A stretch of DNA of 29,652 nucleotides from Anaerolineales bacterium UBA2232 (GCA_002348045.1 DDYO01000005.1:1-29652); one strand, 5' to 3'. Shown: positions 1 through 8,060, counted from the stretch's first letter. Notes: generated from the sequence alone by a model not told the origin. Translations and numbers: made by a program.

Positions 1-398
1 TCATTGGCGCCGCCGCTGCCAGGCAAGCGAGCCTGGGGATGATCATAGTCACCGATCACTGTCGTGTTGATGTTTCCGTAGACGTCGATCATGGCGGCGC
101 CCAGGAAACCATAGTCGATGTGTCCTGCCTGACAGGCCGACATCACGTCGTGCATGCTGGAGGCCGCTGCCGCGCGATAGAACGTACGCGAATCACCCAC
201 TGATATGGGCAACACAGGCACCCGCGGGCCGATCCCTCCAGCCTCGAAGATGATCAGGAGTTTGGGCGCGTGGGTCCGTTGGGCCAGCATGGCGGCGATC
301 ATGGGCAGACCCGTGCCCACAAATACGGACTTGCCATCCTCCAGCACCCGAGACGCAACTGCTGCCAGGAGCTCCATTGGCGAGTATTCGGCGTCCAT
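1..398 (-). CDS. CoA-transferase subunit B, glutaconate CoA-transferase type (3' end cut by window edge)
   Basis: Beta subunit of a family I CoA-transferase; about 132 residues are visible and the rest lies beyond position 1. The start at 398 is an ATG six bases after an AAGGAG, three bases past the stop of the A subunit, so the two are translationally linked. The N-terminal part shows a VGTGLP nucleotide/CoA loop (residues 27-32), then FEAGGIGP, whose Glu52 aligns with the nucleophilic Glu54 I recall for Acidaminococcus GctB, and ends in IGDYDHP and GSGGAN, both family hallmarks. Retaining this Glu favours a real transferase, forming a glutamyl-CoA thioester intermediate, over the IpdAB-type hydrolases that have lost it. 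The acyl substrate cannot be read from sequence; the thiolase and DUF35 neighbours point to a dicarboxylic, branched or cyclic acyl-CoA. Confidence 0.88.
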   Translation of the reverse strand, partial: MDAEYSPMELLAAVASRVLEDGKSVFVGTGLPMIAAMLAQRTHAPKLLIIFEAGGIGPRVPVLPISVGDSRTFYRAAAASSMHDVMSACQAGHIDYGFLGAAMIDVYGNINTTVIGDYDHPQARLPGSGGAN

Positions 399-401
399 CC
401 C

Positions 402-1418
402 CTACTCCTTCTTCAGCCAGGGCGCCACCATCGGCGCTCGGAGCTGCTCCACTCGTCTCAGGTAGTCCAGCTTGCGCAATCCTCCTGCTCGCTCAAGGTA
501 GTCGTTAAAGTCGCCAACATCAAAGACATAGTGCTCAAAGTACTCTTCCGCCCCCTCCGTGGATCGGGACATCTTCAGCCAGGCGCCAATCTGCTCCTCG
601 TCGAAAAAGTACTTGTACGGCATCTGGCACGGGTGCGAGCCATAGGGCACCTCAACCACGGCATCAACAATGAAGAAGGGGATGGTGGTCAGCCAGGGCT
701 TCCGGCGGATCTCTTCTTCTGGCACGATCTCCTCGGTGGTAATCACCAGCCGCCGAGCCGCGCGGGCAAGCTCATAGTCTTCGATGGTTGTCCCGTCGAT
801 CTGGGCGTTGCCGTACATGTCGCAGCGGGGCACGTGGATGAACACCACGTCCGGGTAACAGGCGGGCAGAAGGCAGATAGGTTTGCCGCTGTACGGGTCC
901 GTCACGACCTTGGCCGAGCTATGCCGCAAAGTATCGGTGCCCAGAAGATGTCGCGCGGGCATAAACGGCACGCCCATCATACCGGCCAGAAACCGCCATT
1001 GATAGGCTGCATTGCTCAGTTCCGCCACCACTTTGCACTGTCCGGTTTCAACGGCGCGCCGGGACGCAGGCGACAGGCCGCGCAGCTCGTGGCCAAAGCT
1101 GTAAGCGACCTCAATCCGATCCACACACCCTGCGCCGATGAGAATATCAGCATCATGGACCGCGGTCTTTCCTGCCAGAACGAGCTGGCGCTTCTTCTGG
1201 CGGATGATCTCATAGACCGCTGCCATGGAAACCCGGATGTGGCCGAATCCACCGAGAGCCAGGAAGCAGCCATCGGGCACGAATCGAGCCACCGCATCAG
1301 CAACAGATGTACGCTTATCCGTCAGGTCTCGTGACTTGTTCTCTCGCACCCACTTGCGTTGGTCGTCAGGATCATGCCAACCGACGAGCTCCCCACTTCC
1401 CTCGAAAAGAACTTGCAT
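402..1418 (-). CDS. CoA-transferase subunit A, glutaconate CoA-transferase type
   Basis: Alpha subunit (338 aa) partnering the B subunit that starts three bases after it ends. An ATG at 1418 follows AGGAGG with a five-base spacer. Features recalled from GctA are present in order: ALGGF (around residues 54-58), a DILIGAG segment, GVPFMPAR, DVVFIHV, the ITTEEIVPEEEIRR stretch and the DAVVEVPYGSHP segment. The first 35 residues before LTDKRT are an extension compared with GctA as I remember it; it is read with a good ribosome site, so I keep it. The heterodimer moves CoA between carboxylic acids in the cytoplasm. Its place at the end of a thiolase/DUF35 operon suggests it activates or releases the acid handled by those enzymes. 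IpdA-type hydrolase is the main alternative, made less likely by the Glu in the partner. Confidence 0.88.
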   Translation of the reverse strand: MQVLFEGSGELVGWHDPDDQRKWVRENKSRDLTDKRTSVADAVARFVPDGCFLALGGFGHIRVSMAAVYEIIRQKKRQLVLAGKTAVHDADILIGAGCVDRIEVAYSFGHELRGLSPASRRAVETGQCKVVAELSNAAYQWRFLAGMMGVPFMPARHLLGTDTLRHSSAKVVTDPYSGKPICLLPACYPDVVFIHVPRCDMYGNAQIDGTTIEDYELARAARRLVITTEEIVPEEEIRRKPWLTTIPFFIVDAVVEVPYGSHPCQMPYKYFFDEEQIGAWLKMSRSTEGAEEYFEHYVFDVGDFNDYLERAGGLRKLDYLRRVEQLRAPMVAPWLKKE

Positions 1419-1459
1419 GAGACCCTCCTTGTTCCGTGAAGTCCGAGGAACAGGGTGCT

Positions 1460-1939
1460 CTATCGATCAACGGGCACAAAGTGCACAATATCCAGAATTG
1501 AGCCCTCCCGCTTCTTCTTGGGCTTGAGCACCACCCTCACCGGCATACCAATCGCCACGTCGGCCAGCTCGACCTGGCCCAGCCGGTGCACCATCACACT
1601 ATCCGCACCATCCAGTTGAAGGAGGGCCAAGAGGTCAGGCGTGTCCAGTCGCGATCCATCCAGTGCCGACCAGAGGGCCGTGTAACTCACCACCGTCCCC
1701 GCTGGGCCGACCTCCACCCATTCATCGAGATGGGCAAAGCAGCGTTCGCAATACAGCGAGGGGGGAACATAGGTATAGTTACACTCAGGGCAACGCGTGC
1801 CCATGAAGCGACCGTGATCCTTGATCTCACGGAAGAACCTTTCGCCTGCCAAGCCATACGAATATCGGCTCTGCAAGGGCATTTCGCCTTGCCAGGCTCT
1901 GGCGTCCACGTTCCGGGTAACTTTGTCCAGCAATGCCAT
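1460..1939 (-). CDS. DUF35 zinc-ribbon/OB-fold protein (thiolase partner), copy 1
   Basis: A 159-residue protein of the DUF35 (Zn-ribbon domain-containing OB-fold, COG1545) family. Residues 1-45 are a helical lead. A rubredoxin-like zinc ribbon follows with Cys50, Cys53, Cys64 and Cys67. An OB-fold ends in the family-typical basic KPKKKREGSILDI stretch. The ATG at 1939 follows AAGGAGG with a five-base spacer. Family members bind thiolase-fold enzymes: ChsH2 with the Ltp2 aldolase in steroid side-chain cleavage, the BbsA component of benzoylsuccinyl-CoA thiolase, and the archaeal thiolase/HMG-CoA synthase complex. Two DUF35 genes directly after two thiolase-like genes suggests one partner each. 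It carries no catalytic motif of its own. Confidence 0.88.
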   Translation of the reverse strand: MALLDKVTRNVDARAWQGEMPLQSRYSYGLAGERFFREIKDHGRFMGTRCPECNYTYVPPSLYCERCFAHLDEWVEVGPAGTVVSYTALWSALDGSRLDTPDLLALLQLDGADSVMVHRLGQVELADVAIGMPVRVVLKPKKKREGSILDIVHFVPVDR

Positions 1940-1950
1940 GGTTGGCCTCC

Positions 1951-2460
1951 TTATCCAGTGGGCTTGAAGTAGCAGATGTCGGTGATCGCGCCCTCACGCT
2001 CTGCTACGGGCTTCCAGACCGCCGTGACTTGCAGGCCCACTCGCACCGCATCTGGTTCCACCTCGCCCAGCAGGTGCAGTATTCCCAGGCCTTTGGATGC
2101 GCCAGCAATCTCGATCACCGCCGGGATGAGGGGCTTTTCCAGCCGTTCCATGTCCCAGCGCACGTGGCAAATGGAGAACGTGTTCACCGTGCCACGGTCT
2201 TTGAGGTACACCCATTCGTCCATGGGTCTAAAACACCACTCACAAACGACCCGGGGCGGCACGACCGTGCGCCGACAGCGATTGCACCGTACCCCGATGA
2301 TCCGGCCCTGCTTGAGCTCGGACAAGTAGCGCCCGATCGCTACGCCCGTATCCCAAGCGTAGCGGAGATCGGGCTTCCACTCGGTAAACAGGATCCGCTT
2401 GTCAGTGAAATCGGACTCCCGCAAGCCAACACCCGGAAAGTGCTTGATCTTGGCAGTCAT
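1951..2460 (-). CDS. DUF35 zinc-ribbon/OB-fold protein (thiolase partner), copy 2
   Basis: Second DUF35 protein, 169 aa, only 11 bases upstream of copy 1. The zinc ribbon cysteines are Cys59, Cys62, Cys73 and Cys76. The OB-fold runs from about residue 85 to the C-terminus and ends with the REGAITDICYF pattern that parallels copy 1. The two copies differ clearly outside the ribbon and the end of the OB-fold, so this is an old duplication rather than a recent one. Its helical N-terminus is some nine residues longer. The ATG at 2460 follows a GGAGGAG site. As with copy 1, the expected role is a scaffold or CoA-binding subunit for one of the adjacent thiolase-fold proteins. Confidence 0.88.
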   Translation of the reverse strand: MTAKIKHFPGVGLRESDFTDKRILFTEWKPDLRYAWDTGVAIGRYLSELKQGRIIGVRCNRCRRTVVPPRVVCEWCFRPMDEWVYLKDRGTVNTFSICHVRWDMERLEKPLIPAVIEIAGASKGLGILHLLGEVEPDAVRVGLQVTAVWKPVAEREGAITDICYFKPTG

Positions 2461-2469
2461 TCTCTCCTC

Positions 2470-3642
2470 CTATCCGCCGATGCCCAGGATGATCACCGTG
2501 CCTACCTGCATCAGGTCGCCCCACGCCTGGGCTAGTCCAGTGATGGGCCTTCCAGGAACCTGCCGTTTCCCAGCCTCACCCCGCAACTGCCAGAACAGCT
2601 CGGCCACTTTCATGGCTCCGGCCGCCGCGATGGGATTACCCACCCCCAGCAGACCCCCAGAAGGGCACACCGGCATGTTTCCCGTGCGGGCGGTTACCCC
2701 CTCTGCCGTCAGCCTCGGGGCGTCGCCCTTGTCCGCCAGGAGAAGCCCTTCCAGGTGATGCAGCTCCTTATAGTCAAATGGGTCATAGGGCTCTACAATG
2801 TGGATTTCCTTGCGTGGCTCCCGTACGCCCGCCATTCCATAGGCCATCCGGGCAGCGTACTCGACGTACTTGGGATAGCACAGGTCACGATTGGTCCAAT
2901 GTGCGCTGTCCAGGCACCAGCCCACGCCCTTGACCCAAACCGGCTGGTCCGTGATGCGCTTGGCCACGTTCTCCGAAGCGAGGACCAGGGCTACGGCACC
3001 ATCGCTCACCGGGCTAACGTCGAGGCGCTGTACGGGCCACGCCAGGACCTCCGAGTTGAGAACGTCTTCGACAGTGATGTTAGGATCACCCAGTAGCGCA
3101 CAGGGATGGTCCGCCGCATTGCGCTTGTTCTTGACCGATACCCGAGCGATGTCCTCCTTATGCAGACCGTAGGTCTGCATGTAACGGTTCATCTCCAGGG
3201 CAAAGATCCAGAGCAGATTGGGAGCCAGGGGGCGTTCTGTGGTGTGATCAAAGATGGTCAGGAAGGCACCCTGCGGGTGCGGCTGGCAACTGGACATCTT
3301 CTCTTCGCACACTACCAGGCACACGTCGAACAGGCCTGAGGCCACGTGATACCATCCCTGGATTGGCGTAAAGACCCCCGTCCCGCCGCCGACGTAGGAG
3401 CGCATGAACGGCTTGCGCCAGGCTCCAGCACCGTCGCTGAGGTACTCTCCCTTCATATGGACGCCGTCAAAGGCGTCCGGGGCTGTGCCCAGGGCGACGC
3501 CGTCCACATCATCGAGGGTAAGCTCACAGGAGTCCAGCGCCATCTTGGCGGCCTCGTAGCACAGCTCCCTACCCGTTTCTTGCGCGCGACGCACGAACTT
3601 GGTCATTCCCGCGCCCACAACAGCCACGTTGCGCATTCCCAT
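2470..3642 (-). CDS. Thiolase-superfamily protein lacking the catalytic triad
   Basis: A 390-residue thiolase-fold protein (SCP-x/acetyl-CoA acetyltransferase branch). The first half has AVVGAGMT at the N-terminus and the EMNRYMQTYG and SVKNKRNA elements. The usual nucleophile motif (CxSG near residue 88) reads VGGGTGVF with no Cys. The NxxGGxxxxGHP loop reads CPSGGLLGVGNP (326-337), so His is Asn. The usual HDAF element is YDPF (286-289), and the C-terminal CxG cysteine is absent. Ordinary thiolysis is therefore unlikely. Cys-less relatives include Ltp2-type retro-aldolases that work with a DUF35 partner, which suits the two DUF35 genes nine bases downstream. It could also be a structural subunit for the next thiolase. 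Start: ATG at 3642 after GGAGG, seven-base spacer. Confidence 0.85.
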   Translation of the reverse strand: MGMRNVAVVGAGMTKFVRRAQETGRELCYEAAKMALDSCELTLDDVDGVALGTAPDAFDGVHMKGEYLSDGAGAWRKPFMRSYVGGGTGVFTPIQGWYHVASGLFDVCLVVCEEKMSSCQPHPQGAFLTIFDHTTERPLAPNLLWIFALEMNRYMQTYGLHKEDIARVSVKNKRNAADHPCALLGDPNITVEDVLNSEVLAWPVQRLDVSPVSDGAVALVLASENVAKRITDQPVWVKGVGWCLDSAHWTNRDLCYPKYVEYAARMAYGMAGVREPRKEIHIVEPYDPFDYKELHHLEGLLLADKGDAPRLTAEGVTARTGNMPVCPSGGLLGVGNPIAAAGAMKVAELFWQLRGEAGKRQVPGRPITGLAQAWGDLMQVGTVIILGIGG

Positions 3643-3657
3643 CGCTCTACCTCCTTT

Positions 3658-4833
3658 TCAGTAGGCGCGTTCGCTCACACGCGTCCGGCTCAGCACGACC
3701 GCGGCGCCGCTGGTCGTTGGGATTCCCCTCCAGCCGAAAGCCAGGCCACTTTCCACATCGGGCAGTTGGCGTTGTCCTGCCTCGCCACGCAGTTGCAGCA
3801 CCACTTCCAGTAAGCGGGCGAGCCCAGACGCATCCAGCAAATGACCTACCCCCAAGCTGCCGCCCGAGGGATTGACCGGGAACTCGCCATCCAGGTCTGT
3901 TGCGCCTTCCTCGACCAGTGGGCCAGCTTCACCCGGGCGACACAGGCGGAGAGCCTCCATGTGTTGCAGTTCCTTATAGGAAAAGGTGTCGTCCACTTCG
4001 GCGAAATCCAGGTCTTGCCAAGGGCTTCGAATTCCGGCCATGCGGTAGGCCATAGCCCCTGCTCTTTCAGCATAGACAGCACCAACCCAGTCCCGATTCT
4101 CCAGTGAGTACGAATCGTTACACCATCCAACACCCCGCACCCAGATGGGCATGTCGGTCAGTGTCTCCACCTTGTCTCGCGCTGCCAGCACCACAACAAT
4201 CGCGCCATCGGCAGGCGAACTGATATCCAGCTGAGAAAGGGGATACGAAACCATCGGCGATAGCAGGACGTCGGTAACGTCCAGTTCGGCACCGTGGGCC
4301 GCAGCCGGGTTCGCGAGGGCGTTACGCCGGTTCTTGACCACCACCTGGGCGCATTGCTCGCGGGTTGTTCCGGTTTCCCAAAGGTACCGGTTCATCTCCA
4401 AGCCAGCGACAAAGTGGGGATTGGCGCCCAGCGGGCGATTGTACACAGGGTCCATGGCATAGGCCATGATGTCGTGCGGGGTGAGGATGTTGGAGGACTT
4501 GCTGTGTCCCTCGACCGCCACGATGTCCATCGCTCCGGTGAGGATCTGCAAGTATCCGGCGATGAACCCATGAAGACCGTCACCACTGATGGTATGGACG
4601 GGTTTCAGGATGGCTCCCAACTGGTCAGGCACGTATTCATCAAAGATGCTCGTGCCTTCGGCAAAGTCCTCAGCTACGGTTACAAAGCTCTCAACGTCCC
4701 GGCGGGGATTGACGCCAGCATCGTCATAGGCCTTGACTGCCGCTTCGTACATTAGCTCCTTGTACGAAAGCTCGGGCGTCAGCGTCCGGAAGCCGGAGTA
4801 GCCTACACCGATAATCGCTACTTCCCTGGACAT
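3658..4833 (-). CDS. Thiolase-superfamily protein, His retained but nucleophilic Cys absent
   Basis: Second thiolase-fold protein, 391 aa, paralogous to the one 15 bases downstream: same length and shared ExNRY, VVKNRRNA, WVRGVGW, FSYKEL and QLRGEAG elements. The frame is open further upstream to 5073, but the ATG at 4833 has GGGAGG seven bases before it, and the protein from there begins with the family's AIIGVGYSGF, so I use it. The nucleophile region is HTISGDGLHGF (80-90), with Ser/Gly where Cys is expected. NPSGGSLGVGH (321-331) keeps the His but the following residues are LL instead of P. HDAF is DDTF. It may be a retro-aldolase or condensing enzyme without a Cys nucleophile, acting with a DUF35 partner. 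It is the better candidate of the pair for a catalytic subunit. Confidence 0.85.
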   Translation of the reverse strand: MSREVAIIGVGYSGFRTLTPELSYKELMYEAAVKAYDDAGVNPRRDVESFVTVAEDFAEGTSIFDEYVPDQLGAILKPVHTISGDGLHGFIAGYLQILTGAMDIVAVEGHSKSSNILTPHDIMAYAMDPVYNRPLGANPHFVAGLEMNRYLWETGTTREQCAQVVVKNRRNALANPAAAHGAELDVTDVLLSPMVSYPLSQLDISSPADGAIVVVLAARDKVETLTDMPIWVRGVGWCNDSYSLENRDWVGAVYAERAGAMAYRMAGIRSPWQDLDFAEVDDTFSYKELQHMEALRLCRPGEAGPLVEEGATDLDGEFPVNPSGGSLGVGHLLDASGLARLLEVVLQLRGEAGQRQLPDVESGLAFGWRGIPTTSGAAVVLSRTRVSERAY

Positions 4834-4931
4834 GTTGCAGCCTCCCAGTCGCATTGGTAGAGGACGACAATACTCCGTTGTGTTGTCGGCAGCAGGCCTC
4901 CTTTCCCGATGATTCAATTGTACGGTGAGAG

Positions 4932-6248
4932 CTAGGTGAACGCTTTGCTCAGAACGTCCTGCAGCGTCGGTTGTCCAATTTCCTGCAGCTCGTAGCGCAC
5001 CCGTTGGACCGGACGATCCAATTTGAGAATTCGTCGCAGGTCGATCGGTGTCGCCACTAGGACCAAGTCGCATGGAGTGGCATTGATAGTTTCCTCAAGC
5101 TCGCGGATCTGCTTTTCCCCATAGCCCATAGCCGGCAGCACTGCGCCGGTGCCAGGATACTTGGCATACGTCGCCTTGATCGAGCCCACAGCATACGGTC
5201 GCGGATCCACAATCTCCGCTGCACGAAAGCGGCGAGCGGCCACGTATCCGGCGCCGTAGCTCATCTCGCCGTGGGTAACTGTCGGGCCATCCTCCACCAC
5301 CAGAACCCGTTTGCCAGCAATGGCTGAAGAATCATCCACAAAGATGGGCGAGGCTGCCTCTACGACGGCCGCCCGAGGATTGACATCAGCGATGTTCTGC
5401 AGGACCACCTGCGTGTCTTTCGGGTCTGCCGAGTCAATCTTGTTGACCACCACCACATCAGCCATTCGCAGATTGGTCTCACCGGGATGGTAACGCAGTT
5501 CATGTCCTGGCCGCAGGGGATCCACCACCACGATGTGCACATCAGGGTGATAGAACGGGAGATCGTTGTTGCCGCCATCCCACAGGATTACGTCGGCCTC
5601 TTGCTCCGCTTCGCGGAGGATCTGCAGATAGTCCACGCCGGCGTAGACGATGGTGCCCCGATCCAGATGAGGCTCGTACTCTTCTCTTTCTTCAATCGTA
5701 CAGTCGTGCTTGTCCAGATCTGCGTAGGTGGCAAAACGCTGACAGGCCTGCTTCACCAGGTTGCCATAAGGCATAGGGTGACGCACCACCACCAGCCGTT
5801 TGCCCAGCTGGTGCAAAATCTCGGCGACGCGCCTTGTGGTTTGGCTCTTGCCGCTGCCCGTCCGCACGGCACAGACGGCCACGACGGGCACGCGTGCCTG
5901 GAGGGTAGTCACCAAGGGGCCAAGAAAAAGGAAGTCCGCACCGGTTGCCAGCACCTGAGAGGCCTTGTGCATGACATACTCGTGGGAGATGTCGCTGTAG
6001 GCGAAGACTACTTGTTGGACGCCCAGTCCCCGAACTAGCTCGTCCAGCTCGGTTTCCGGATGAATGGGGATGCCTGAGGGATATAAACGGCCCGCCAGTT
6101 CGGCGGGGTAGGTTCGTCCTTCGATATTGGGGATTTGCGTGGCCGTAAACGCGACCACCTCGTAGCCAGGGTCATCGCGGAACCGCACGTTGAAATTGTG
6201 AAAGTCACGCCCCGCTGCACCCATGATAAGCACTTTGGTCTTCGTCAT
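4932..6248 (-). CDS. COG2403-type P-loop GTPase, related to cyclic 2,3-diphosphoglycerate synthetase
   Basis: A 438-residue protein. It starts with a Rossmann-like NTP segment (KVLIMGAAGRDFHNFN, residues 5-20). A P-loop TGSGKSQT follows at 130-137, then a Walker-B-like WDGGNND at 223-229 and a guanine-specificity NKID at 269-272. The C-terminal part holds the FRAAEIVDPRP and YPGTGAVLPAMGYG stretches. This is the layout of predicted GTPases annotated as cyclic 2,3-diphosphoglycerate synthetase, a name from the methanogen enzyme; most bacterial members have no proven reaction. Start: ATG at 6248, GGAG with an eight-base spacer. It lies 38 bases after the phosphate-acyltransferase gene and 98 bases before the thiolase pair. 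The signature is strong for the family, but the substrate is unknown. Confidence 0.82.
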   Translation of the reverse strand: MTKTKVLIMGAAGRDFHNFNVRFRDDPGYEVVAFTATQIPNIEGRTYPAELAGRLYPSGIPIHPETELDELVRGLGVQQVVFAYSDISHEYVMHKASQVLATGADFLFLGPLVTTLQARVPVVAVCAVRTGSGKSQTTRRVAEILHQLGKRLVVVRHPMPYGNLVKQACQRFATYADLDKHDCTIEEREEYEPHLDRGTIVYAGVDYLQILREAEQEADVILWDGGNNDLPFYHPDVHIVVVDPLRPGHELRYHPGETNLRMADVVVVNKIDSADPKDTQVVLQNIADVNPRAAVVEAASPIFVDDSSAIAGKRVLVVEDGPTVTHGEMSYGAGYVAARRFRAAEIVDPRPYAVGSIKATYAKYPGTGAVLPAMGYGEKQIRELEETINATPCDLVLVATPIDLRRILKLDRPVQRVRYELQEIGQPTLQDVLSKAFT

Positions 6249-6286
6249 TGAAGCTGCTCCTCATCGAACTCAATTGTGGTCGGTTT

Positions 6287-7210
6287 TCAGTATCTGCCGT
6301 CAGCAGTGCTCGCCAACAGAGCTCCCGCCGCTACGCAGACAAGGCGGGTTTCCGGTGGATCTGCCCTTGAACCCACGACAAGCGGCGCTCTGGCGCCGAC
6401 GACCAGGCCTGCCATACGCCCGTGGGCGAAATAGGTAATGCCCTTTGCCATGATGTTACCCGACTCTACATCAGGGGCAACCAGAATGTCCGCGCGTCCC
6501 GCAACCGGGCCTAATCGGCCTTGTCGCTGGGCAGCCTCCTCAGACACTGCCGTGTCCAAGGCAAAGGGCCCGTCCACCCAGGCTTTCTCCTCGCGCCAGC
6601 GGTCCTGCATCCCCACGACAGCAGCGATCTCCTGCGTCACCGGCAAGTTGGCCGACACCTCGTCAGCAGCAGCTAGCAGGGCCACCCTGGGCTCGGCAAT
6701 GCCCAGTGCCCTGGCCACCAGAATCGCATTGCTCACAATCTGGGCCTTCTGTTCCAGGGTCGGAAACAGAACCACGCCTCCATCCGTAATGAAGAGCAAG
6801 CGCTCGAACCCCGGTACTTCAAAGACGCCAACGTGGGAAATGAGCCGCTCCGTCCGCAGGCCCGCCTCTCGCCTCAAGGCAGCATGAAGAAAAGTGCTCG
6901 TCTGGATTTGACCCTTGACCGCTACCCTCGCCGCTCCGCTGGCAACCAACCGCATGGTTGTCTCAGCCGCCAAGGTAGCCGATGGTTCGCTTCGCACATC
7001 CATACCGGTCAAGTCGATCTGGTGTCGGTCCGCAATTTCGCGGATCTGGCTTTCATCTCCGACCAGTATGGCAGTAATGATACCGCGTGCCTGAGCCTCA
7101 CTGGCAGTAGCCAGTATTTCGTACTCCTCGGCACCGGCAACCGCGACCGCAACCGGGCCAGCCAGGCTGGCCGCCTGGAGCATTTCAGTATAGTTCTTGA
7201 TCGGTGGCAT
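6287..7210 (-). CDS. ptb: Phosphate acyltransferase of the phosphate butyryltransferase type
   Basis: A 307-residue enzyme of the Pta/Ptb family, which swaps CoA for phosphate on short acyl-CoAs to give acyl phosphates. From the chosen ATG at 7210 the protein opens with IKNYTEMLQAA, matching the usual start of Ptb. It then shows VKGQIQTSTFLH (98-109), TDGGVVLFPTLEQKAQIVSNA spread over 142-162, the DGPFALDTAVS segment and the C-terminal APDVESGNIMAKG and SRADPP motifs. A longer frame reaches 7300, but that part lies inside tatA and does not resemble the family. The gene overlaps the end of tatA by 26 bases. The usual partner, an acetate or butyrate kinase, is absent from this window, so acyl phosphate may be used otherwise, or the enzyme may run toward acyl-CoA. 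Confidence 0.85.
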   Translation of the reverse strand: MPPIKNYTEMLQAASLAGPVAVAVAGAEEYEILATASEAQARGIITAILVGDESQIREIADRHQIDLTGMDVRSEPSATLAAETTMRLVASGAARVAVKGQIQTSTFLHAALRREAGLRTERLISHVGVFEVPGFERLLFITDGGVVLFPTLEQKAQIVSNAILVARALGIAEPRVALLAAADEVSANLPVTQEIAAVVGMQDRWREEKAWVDGPFALDTAVSEEAAQRQGRLGPVAGRADILVAPDVESGNIMAKGITYFAHGRMAGLVVGARAPLVVGSRADPPETRLVCVAAGALLASTADGRY

Positions 7211-7559
7211 CCGGCCCAGTCTGCCCCTCTCTAGCTGCATCAGCGCCAGGCGCCTGCCCGTTGAAGCCATCTGCGGAAGGATCAAGTTCGGCCTGCTCAC
7301 TCACTTTGTCACCTGCAGGGGTCGCGTCACGGATCCTGTGATGTCCACTCAGCTCCTCAGACGCTGACTTGAGCTCCTCCGATGCCGCATCCATCTCACT
7401 TCTCAACTGCGTCGTCAATTCCTGCGACGCTTCACGAAACTCCCGGATGGTCTTGCCCAAGGTCCGACCAATCTCGGGCAAACGGCGCGGTCCAAACACA
7501 ATCAGGGCGATGACAAGAACGACCAGCAACTCGCCAGGTCCCACACCAAAGAACTCCAC
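7185..7559 (-). CDS. tatA: Twin-arginine translocase subunit TatA/TatB family
   Basis: About 124 residues. A short N-terminal transmembrane helix (about residues 7-23, EFFGVGPGELLVVLVIALIV) leads into the hinge FGPRRLPEIG and an amphipathic helix (GRTLGKTIREFREAS), the TatA/TatB plan. A charged tail of about 70 residues rich in Glu, Ser and Asp follows. I prefer the GTG at 7559, four bases after GGAGG, because it gives the canonical MEFFG start. The ATG at 7574 has no ribosome site and would place that GGAGG inside the gene. The protein forms the pore or docking part of the Tat export system in the membrane. No tatC is present in the window. TatA and TatB cannot be told apart here. Confidence 0.85.
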   Translation of the reverse strand: MEFFGVGPGELLVVLVIALIVFGPRRLPEIGRTLGKTIREFREASQELTTQLRSEMDAASEELKSASEELSGHHRIRDATPAGDKVSEQAELDPSADGFNGQAPGADAAREGQTGPDATDQELY

Positions 7560-7605
7560 GGCGCCTCCGTACATCCGAATCCGGGCATTAACCCGGACAC
7601 CTTAC

Positions 7606-8037
7606 TTATGCCTCCCCCTGCAGTGCCGAGGACAGAGCCGAGCCGTCCATAAAAGTGCCCAGAACGCCATTCACAAAGCGTCCTGAACTATCGCTACCGA
7701 ATAGCTTGGCTAGCTCCACAGCCTCGTTGATGGCTACTTTGGGCGGGGTCTCTTGGTCCAGGTGAATCTCGAACAGGGCCATGCGCAAGATGTTGCGATC
7801 GATCACTGACATTTGCGCCAGAGGCCAGTCAGAAGCCAATCTCTGGATCCAATCGTCCAGGAGAGCCAGATGCTGCACCACTCCGGCGATCAAGTGCTGG
7901 GCAAAATCCCTTGCTTCTTCCGGAAGCGTCCACTCTTCCAGTCGCTGTGCAAAGACAAGCCCAGGGAGGTGGTTGACACAATCAACCTCAAAGAGGGTCT
8001 GCAGCGCCACCACACGTGCCTGTCGCCTGATCTTCAC
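7606..8037 (-). CDS. nusB: Transcription antitermination factor NusB
   Basis: A 143-residue all-helical RNA-binding protein. It has the N-terminal arginine-rich [18 protein letters not shown] segment, the [15 protein letters not shown] core and the C-terminal [19 protein letters not shown] with RFVNGVLG, all standard for NusB. NusB with NusE binds boxA in rRNA leaders and suppresses early termination. The start is a GTG at 8037 and gives the expected N-terminus; its ribosome site is weak. It follows an Asp23-family gene by 23 bases, the same asp23-nusB adjacency known from Bacillota (yqhY-nusB). Confidence 0.95.
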   Translation of the reverse strand: MKIRRQARVVALQTLFEVDCVNHLPGLVFAQRLEEWTLPEEARDFAQHLIAGVVQHLALLDDWIQRLASDWPLAQMSVIDRNILRMALFEIHLDQETPPKVAINEAVELAKLFGSDSSGRFVNGVLGTFMDGSALSSALQGEA

Positions 8038-8060
8038 CGGTTCTGCTGCACCACCAAGGG

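Noticed and set aside
270..1334. A plus-strand open frame of 354 codons
   Set aside because: It is antisense to the CoA-transferase A gene, whose motifs are clear; GC-rich DNA gives such shadows.
4834..5073. N-terminal extension of the thiolase gene to 5073
   Set aside because: It would overlap the GTPase gene, shows no family similarity, and the ATG at 4833 has a good ribosome site.
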